Assembly: GCF_001113365.1 (NCBI RefSeq)
Contig: NZ_CKYA01000003.1
Span: 62,001-126,000, forward strand
Direction of reading: 5' to 3'
Length of the DNA stretch: 64,000 nucleotides
Origin: Streptococcus pneumoniae
GTDB taxonomy: Bacteria > Bacillota > Bacilli > Lactobacillales > Streptococcaceae
The first letter of the stretch is position 1. Each line of letters opens with the position of its first letter. Under the pieces are notes generated by a model. The model did no database searches, was not told the origin of the DNA, and worked only from the letters and a program-made list of their open reading frames with translations. The translations under genes and the position numbers were made by a program. Below, piece after piece: positions 58,757 through 64,000 of this stretch.

Positions 58757-60094
58757 TTAATTTTTAAAGCTATGAATTGGTGCTGGGATTTGTCCTCCGC
58801 GAGAGATGAAATCGACAGACGAAGCTCCATTGACCTTCATAACTGGAGCTGTACCAAGAAGACCACCAAACTCAATCATATCTCCTTCTTTTCCTTTTGG
58901 AATGATACGAACAGCCGTTGTCTTCATGTTAATGACACCAATTGCCGCTTCATCTGCAATCATAGCCGCAATGGTTTCAGCAGGTGTATCCTCCGGAATG
59001 GCAATCATATCCAAACCAACGGAACAGATAGCCGTCATAGCTTCTAGTTTTTCCAAATTAAGAGAGCCATTTTGTACTGCAGCAATCATTCCTTCATCCT
59101 CAGAAACAGGGATAAAGGCACCAGACAAACCACCGACTTGGTTGCAGGCCATCACTCCACCCTTCTTAACTTGGTCATTCAAGAGAGCCAAGGCAGCCGT
59201 CGTCCCGTGTGTTCCAACTGTCTCAAGTCCCATTTCCTCAAGGACACGTGCAACAGAATCTCCAACCGCAGGAGTTGGCGCCAAACTCAAGTCCACAATA
59301 CCAAACTCCACACCCAGTCTTTCACTAGCCATCTGACCAACCAATTGACCGATACGAGTGATTTTAAAGGCAGTTTTCTTAACTGTTTCGGCTACTACAT
59401 CAAAGCTCTGTCCACGAACTTTTTCCAAGGCACGTTTCACAACACCAGGACCAGAAACTCCGACATTGATGATAACATCTGCCTCCCCAACACCATGAAA
59501 GGCACCCGCCATAAATGGATTGTCCTCAACAGCATTAGCGAATACAACCAACTTGGCCGCTCCCATATCTGATAGATTAGCCGTTTCCTTGATAATACGT
59601 CCCATATCAGCGACAGCCGTCATATTGATACCAGACTTGGTTGAGCCGATATTGACTGACGAGCAGACCTTGTCCGTTTCAGCCAAAGCACGAGGAATAG
59701 AATTAATCAGAATCTCATCTCCCTTTTGGTACCCCTTTGGTACCAAGGCAGAGAAACCACCAATAAAATCCACACCGATTTCTTTCGCAGCCTTATCAAG
59801 CGCTTTTGCCAGAACCACGTAGTCCGTCGCATCTGTCGCTGCTCCAATCAGAGAAATAGGTGTCACCGATACACGCTTATTAACGATAGGAATTCCCAAC
59901 TCAGCAGCAATTTCGTCACCAACAGCCACTAAATTAGCTGCCTTGGTCCTAATCTTTTGATAAATTTTCTCTGCAGCACGATTGATATCCGGATCGATAC
60001 AGTCCAAAAGGGAAATCCCCATGGTAATAGTTCTGATATCGAAGTTTTGCTCCTCAATCATGGCGATGGTTTCAGTAACTTGTCTAATATCCAT
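58757..60094 (-). CDS. UPF0210 (PFL/DUF711) family protein
   Basis: 445 residues from the ATG at 60092-60094, with AGGAGG 5 nt upstream. Conserved stretches include GGFSALVPKGYQKGDEILI, CSSVNIGSTKSGINM and GAFHGVGEADVIINVGVSG. Function is not established; 'PFL-like' refers to fold. It is paired with an ACT-domain gene 9 bp upstream, a pairing widespread in Firmicutes. Confidence 0.9.
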   Translation of the reverse strand: MDIRQVTETIAMIEEQNFDIRTITMGISLLDCIDPDINRAAEKIYQKIRTKAANLVAVGDEIAAELGIPIVNKRVSVTPISLIGAATDATDYVVLAKALDKAAKEIGVDFIGGFSALVPKGYQKGDEILINSIPRALAETDKVCSSVNIGSTKSGINMTAVADMGRIIKETANLSDMGAAKLVVFANAVEDNPFMAGAFHGVGEADVIINVGVSGPGVVKRALEKVRGQSFDVVAETVKKTAFKITRIGQLVGQMASERLGVEFGIVDLSLAPTPAVGDSVARVLEEMGLETVGTHGTTAALALLNDQVKKGGVMACNQVGGLSGAFIPVSEDEGMIAAVQNGSLNLEKLEAMTAICSVGLDMIAIPEDTPAETIAAMIADEAAIGVINMKTTAVRIIPKGKEGDMIEFGGLLGTAPVMKVNGASSVDFISRGGQIPAPIHSFKN

Positions 60095-60103
60095 GTGCAC
60101 CTC

Positions 60104-60370
60104 CTAGATATTATACATAGCTTCGAAAATCGCTGCACTCTGAATATTGATTTTCACATTCAAAGTTTGCCCAAAAGCTTCAAATTCATTACGAAGATAA
60201 GTGAAATCTTGTTTTTCATCACTAGAGACGACAGCCATCATCGTGAAATATTCATCCAAGACAGTTTGAGAAATATCATCAATGTTCAAACCCAATTCTG
60301 CAATTTTACCAGAAACACCTGCAACAATTCCAGATTTATCTTTACCAACAACAGTTATAATCGCTTTCAT
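60104..60370 (-). CDS. ACT domain protein (UPF0237 family)
   Basis: 88 residues from MKAIITVVGKDKSGIVAGVS, the usual start of this family; the longer frame crosses the promoter. Two ACT-like beta-alpha folds end QSAAIFEAMYNI. Presumed small-molecule-sensing partner of the UPF0210 protein. Confidence 0.9.
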   Translation of the reverse strand: MKAIITVVGKDKSGIVAGVSGKIAELGLNIDDISQTVLDEYFTMMAVVSSDEKQDFTYLRNEFEAFGQTLNVKINIQSAAIFEAMYNI

Positions 60371-60432
60371 AAGCAAACTCCAATTCTTCTTAAAATAGGA
60401 AATCTGAACATTAAACAGATTTCTTCTTAAAT

Positions 60433-60438
60433 AGTATA
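60433..60438 (-). promoter_or_regulatory. Predicted promoter of ACT-UPF0210 operon (extended -10)
   Basis: Minus-strand TGCTATACT, about 60 bp before the ACT gene start; weak -35. Confidence 0.5.
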
Positions 60439-60465
60439 GCATAATTCTAACTAAAATACTCAAAA

Positions 60466-60518
60466 ACGCCTGCTTACGAAGTTGTTCTTAAGAAAAAAAC
60501 AATTTCGTAAACAAGCGT
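60466..60518 (-). terminator. Terminator of the rplQ transcript
   Basis: About 21-bp imperfect stem (ACGCTTGTTTACGAAATTGTT with its complement) followed by TTTTT on the minus strand. Confidence 0.88.
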
Positions 60519-60534
60519 CTACTATCCCAACTTA

Positions 60535-60634
60535 TGATGAGTGTTCCCGCTAGGACCGAAATCCTAGCGGTAGACCAGAGCTAGACTAAGAGCACAAGAC
60601 TCCATCATCATAACACTCAACAAAATTGATGATT
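60535..60634 (-). ncRNA. L17 downstream element (structured 3' UTR of rplQ)
   Basis: Directly after rplQ, a perfect stem CCGCTAGGA / TCCTAGCGG (60547-60572) is enclosed by an outer GAGTGTT / AACACTC pairing (60540-60546 with 60612-60618). Position and fold fit the L17DE motif known from Lactobacillales ribosomal operons; function unknown. Confidence 0.72.
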
Positions 60635-61021
60635 TTATACTAATTCGATGATCGCCATTGGCGCTGCATCACCACGACGTGGTTCAGTTTTAAGGATACG
60701 AGTGTATCCACCGTTACGTTCAGCATAACGAGGTGCGATTTCTGAGAACAATTTTTGAAGTGCTGTAGTAGAAGTGTACTTATCAGTTGCTTCATCATAG
60801 TTTTCAGATGCGATTTCATTACGTACGAAAGCAGCTGCTTGACGACGTGCATGCAAATCACCACGTTTACCTAGAGTAATCATTTTTTCAACAGTTTTAC
60901 GGATTTCTTTAGCACGAGCTTCAGTTGTCACGATTGATTCGTTGATCAAAAGGTCAGTTGTCAAATCGCGAAGCATTGCTTTACGTTGTGAGCTAGTGCG
61001 TCCTAGTTTACGGTAAGCCAT
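60635..61021 (-). CDS. rplQ: 50S ribosomal protein L17
   Basis: 128 residues, MAYRKLGRTSSQRKAMLRDL. Late gene of the alpha operon; 11 bp after rpoA. Confidence 0.98.
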   Translation of the reverse strand: MAYRKLGRTSSQRKAMLRDLTTDLLINESIVTTEARAKEIRKTVEKMITLGKRGDLHARRQAAAFVRNEIASENYDEATDKYTSTTALQKLFSEIAPRYAERNGGYTRILKTEPRRGDAAPMAIIELV

Positions 61022-61032
61022 GTATTCCTCCT

Positions 61033-61968
61033 TTATTTATCTTTTAATCCAAGACCCAAATCAATGAGTTTGAGTTTCACTTCTTCCAAACTCTTGCGTC
61101 CAAGATTTCGTACTTTCATCATCTCTGCTTCAGATTTTTCTGTCAAATCATGCACAGTATTGATACCGGCACGTTTCAAACAGTTGTATGAACGCACAGA
61201 CAAGTCCAGTTCCTCAATCGTACGATCCAAAATACGGTCGTCAGATTCAGTATCAGCTTCTTTCATCACTTCAGTTGACTTAGCAATCTCAGTAAGATTT
61301 GTAAACAAATCAAGATGTTCTGTCAAAATACGTGCTGAAAGCCCTAAAGCATCTTCTGGAATAATTGTTCCATTTGTCAAGATTTCAAGGGTTAATTTGT
61401 CAAATCCATCATTGCTACCTACACGAGCAGGTTCCACTTGATAGTTGACTTTTGTAACTGGTGTATAAATAGAATCTACAGCAAGTGTTCCAACTGGTGC
61501 ATTATCCTTTTTATTTTCATCAGCAGGTACATATCCACGACCACTGTTAACAGTCATAGTCGCTTTTAGCGAAGAACCTTCACCGATTGTAAAGAGATAA
61601 TGATCTGGATTTACAATTTCAATATCGCTATCTGTCAAAATGTCACCAGCTGTTACTTCAGCAGGACCTTCAACATCCAGTTCGATGATTTTTTCGTCTT
61701 CAACGTACGATTTCACTGCAATTCCTTTAATGTTCAGAATGATTTGCATCACGTCTTCACGAACACCTGGAACTGTGTCAAACTCATGCAACACACCATC
61801 AATATTGATAGATGTCACAGCTGCTCCTGGTAGAGAAGCTAGAAGTACACGACGAAGAGAGTTACCAAGAGTTGTACCGTAGCCACGTTCAAGTGGTTCG
61901 ATTACAAACTTGCCATAATCTTTATTTTCATCAATTTTTGTTATATTTGGTTTTTCAAACTCGATCAT
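61033..61968 (-). CDS. rpoA: RNA polymerase alpha subunit
   Basis: 311 residues. N-terminal dimerisation domain ([20 protein letters not shown]) and C-terminal alpha-CTD ([32 protein letters not shown]) that binds UP elements and activators. Confidence 0.98.
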
Positions 61969-62010
61969 TTAGTTACTCCCTCTTAAACGAAAAGCAGTGT
62001 AATGCGATGA

Positions 62011-62394
62011 TTATACACGGCGACGTTTTGGAGGACGAGCACCATTGTGTGGCACTGGAGTCACATCACGAATTGCTGTTACTTCAAGACCAGCGGCAGC
62101 AAGCGCACGAATAGCTGACTCACGACCAGAACCTGGACCTTTTACAGTAACTTCAACTGATTTAAGACCGTGTTCTTGTGCAGATTTAGCAGCAGCTTCA
62201 GAAGCCATTTGAGCAGCGAATGGTGTAGATTTACGAGAACCTTTGAAACCAAGAGCACCAGCTGATGACCAAGCAATTGCATTACCATGCACATCAGTAA
62301 TCATAACAATAGTGTTATTAAATGTAGCGTGAATATGAGCAATACCAGATTCGATATTCTTTTTCACACGACGTTTACGTGTTGGTTTAGCCAA
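62011..62394 (-). CDS. rpsK: 30S ribosomal protein S11
   Basis: 127 residues, [20 protein letters not shown] and C-terminal [13 protein letters not shown] are typical. Confidence 0.98.
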
Positions 62395-62411
62395 GACTTT
62401 TACCTCCTATA

Positions 62412-62777
62412 TTATTTTTTCTTACCAGCAATCGCAACAGCTTTACCTTTACGAGTGCGAGCGTTGTTTTTAGTGTTTTGTCCACGGACAGGAAGTCCAC
62501 GACGGTGACGGATACCACGGTATGAACCGATTTCCATCAAACGTTTGATGTTCAAGTTTACTTCACGACGAAGGTCACCTTCAACTTTGATTGCATCCAC
62601 TTCACGACGGATAGCATCTTCTTGATCTGATGTAAGATCACGTACACGAACATCTTCTGAGATTCCAGCAGCAGCCAAAATTTTCTTAGATGTTGCAAGT
62701 CCGATACCATAAACATAAGTCAATGAGATTACTACGCGTTTGTCATTTGGAATGTCAACTCCAGCAATACGAGCCAT
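62412..62777 (-). CDS. rpsM: 30S ribosomal protein S13
   Basis: 121 residues, [20 protein letters not shown] at the start and [18 protein letters not shown] near the end. Confidence 0.98.
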
Positions 62778-62794
62778 GTTTTCTCCTTTCTATC

Positions 62795-62911
62795 TTATCC
62801 TTGACGTTGTTTGTGTTTTGGATTTGCTGGGCAAATTACCATAACACGACCATTACGACGAATAACTTTACAGTATTCGCAAATTGGTTTGACCGATGGT
62901 CTTACTTTCAT
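62795..62911 (-). CDS. rpmJ: 50S ribosomal protein L36
   Basis: 38 residues, [20 protein letters not shown] then [17 protein letters not shown]. The zinc-binding C-x2-C-x12-C-x4-H form is present. It lies 17 bp before rpsM and is a short gene that is easily missed. Confidence 0.97.
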
Positions 62912-62935
62912 TTCTTATCCCTCCAAGTTTTTCGA

Positions 62936-63154
62936 TTATTTAAAGCGGTAAGTGATACGTCCACGTGTCAAGTCATATGGACTCATTTCGACAGTAACAC
63001 GATCTCCCGCTAAAATACGAATATAGTTTTTACGAATTTTACCAGAAACTGTTGCTAAAATCTGATGTCCATTTTCAAGTTCAACCGTAAACATTGCATT
63101 CGGCATTGTATCAACTACTTTGCCTTCAACTTCAATCACATCGTCTTTTGCCAC
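62936..63154 (-). CDS. infA: Translation initiation factor IF-1
   Basis: 72 residues. The start is the GTG at 63152-63154 with GGAGG 9 nt upstream, giving M-AKDDVIEVEGKVVDTMP; a longer frame upstream lacks family similarity. OB-fold protein of the 30S A site. Confidence 0.95.
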   Translation of the reverse strand: MAKDDVIEVEGKVVDTMPNAMFTVELENGHQILATVSGKIRKNYIRILAGDRVTVEMSPYDLTRGRITYRFK

Positions 63155-63227
63155 GCAAAAGCACCTCCATAAATTTCGATTCGATGCCTCTAGACACAGA
63201 GACAACAATTATAAGTCAGACTATCTC

Positions 63228-63256
63228 AGTATAACATTTGTAGCGGATTTTTGCAA
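63228..63256 (-). promoter_or_regulatory. Internal promoter before infA
   Basis: Minus strand TTGCAA (63251-63256), 17 bp, TATACT (63228-63233), between adk and infA. Confidence 0.7.
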
Positions 63257-63270
63257 GTGTGAAAAGCGCT

Positions 63271-63909
63271 TTATTTCAAATTTGTCAATACTTTTTCGAT
63301 ATCTGAGAAGACATCATTGATATCTTGATTACCTTCGATGTCATGAACCAAACCTTTGGCACGGTAGTGAGCAATGATTGGTTCTCCTTGAGCAATATTA
63401 ACGTCCAATCGACGTTTTACTGTCTCAGGTTTATCATCTTCACGTTGGTAGTAATCTTCTTCTTTATAGTCAACTGGTGGGTTAAAGACCTTGTGGAAAG
63501 TTTCTCCAGTTACGCGGTGGATGATACGGCCACTCAAACGTTCCAAGAGGCTATCTGGATTCACTTCTATGTTGATGACGCCTTCTAGTTCAATGCCAAG
63601 TTCAGCCAATGTTTTGTCCAAGGCATGAGCTTGTTCGATTGTACGTGGGTAACCATCCAACAAGAATCCTGTTTCTTTAATATCATCTTGTGAAAGACGT
63701 TCTTTTACGATTCCATTTGTAACTTCATCAGGAACTAATTCACCCTTGTCAATATATGACTTAGCAAGAACACCCATTTCAGTTTGATTTGCCATTGCAG
63801 CGCGGAACATATCACCTGTTGAGATATGTGCAACATGGAATTGTTCTACGATTTTTGCTGCTTGAGTTCCCTTACCTGCACCAGGTAAGCCCATAATCAA
63901 AAGATTCAT
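63271..63909 (-). CDS. adk: Adenylate kinase
   Basis: 212 residues. P-loop [13 protein letters not shown]-binding GDMFRAAM and DGYPRT, LID domain without zinc cysteines ([13 protein letters not shown]). Converts ATP + AMP to 2 ADP. In this operon it usually follows secY, which would lie just past the window end. Confidence 0.97.
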
Positions 63910-64000
63910 GATCTGATCTCCTTATTTTATTTTTAAATAGAAGCAAAAAGTCTTTTCACCCCTATTTAAAAACAAAATAGAAGAGGGGAGACCAAACTCT
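63910..64000 (-). other. adk upstream spacer to the window end
   Basis: Contains the adk ribosome site (AAGGAG) and an inverted repeat, CCCCTATTT / AAATAG...GAGGGG (about 63958-63988). No coding sequence seen. Confidence 0.5.

Noticed and set aside
62936..63208. infA start at 63208
   Set aside because: The upstream 18 codons lack family similarity; the GTG at 63154 has the ribosome site.

Overview
The window is a low-GC Firmicute chromosome of the Streptococcus mitis group: close to S. pneumoniae in gene content and order, but best read as S. mitis or S. pseudopneumoniae. Supporting signs are five BOX repeats (boxA/boxB/boxC), CiaR-type small RNA genes, a YSIRK-type pullulanase (SpuA), a choline-binding domain and a lectinolysin gene (lly), which is typical of mitis-group commensals rather than most pneumococci. 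Species is inferred from gene content only.

Layout. 0-4.6 kb: end of a Cof-type HAD phosphatase, adhP and the mannose/glucose PTS operon manLMN (plus strand). 4.7-16.7 kb (minus): pepC, an RsuA-type pseudouridine synthase, a block polC / 50-residue membrane protein / pepS / GlsB-like protein, then rpsL-rpsG-fusA. 16.8-24.2 kb is an accessory surface/virulence locus: an IS30-type remnant, lly, and a divergent spuA whose sortase anchor has been replaced by choline-binding repeats, with the old anchor left as debris behind the new stop codon. 24.3-35.6 kb (minus): flavin oxidoreductase, glmS, 6-phospho-beta-glucosidase, uppS-cdsA-eep-proS, a nucleotidyltransferase and ruvB.

33.9-37.7 kb is an RNA-rich island: three CiaR-controlled csRNAs (ccnD, ccnB, ccnA) and three tandem Fst-type type I toxin-antitoxin modules. 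Each module has a 30-residue toxin, a shared bidirectional terminator and an oppositely transcribed antisense RNA. The direct repeats that pair toxin mRNA with antisense RNA differ between modules but agree within each one.

37.7-41.5 kb carries two acetyltransferases and leuS. 41.8-51.0 kb is a sugar catabolic cluster: lactose/cellobiose-type PTS IIA/IIB/IIC, a glycyl radical enzyme and its activase, an FSA-type aldolase, a glycerol/hydroxyacetone dehydrogenase, a SorC-type and a DeoR-type regulator. Two operator types recur with conserved spacing. 51.2-57.5 kb encodes a YesM/YesN-type two-component system followed by an Afu/Fbp-type ABC transporter with a cre site; despite the usual 'iron' label the context suggests a carbon source. 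57.6-60.4 kb: BOX, phosphoglycerate-mutase-like protein, csRNA ccnE, a UPF0210 protein and an ACT-domain protein. 60.5-63.9 kb: the distal ribosomal/RNAP operon adk, infA, rpmJ, rpsM, rpsK, rpoA, rplQ, ending in a structured L17 downstream element and a terminator. No rRNA, tRNA or CRISPR array was recognised.
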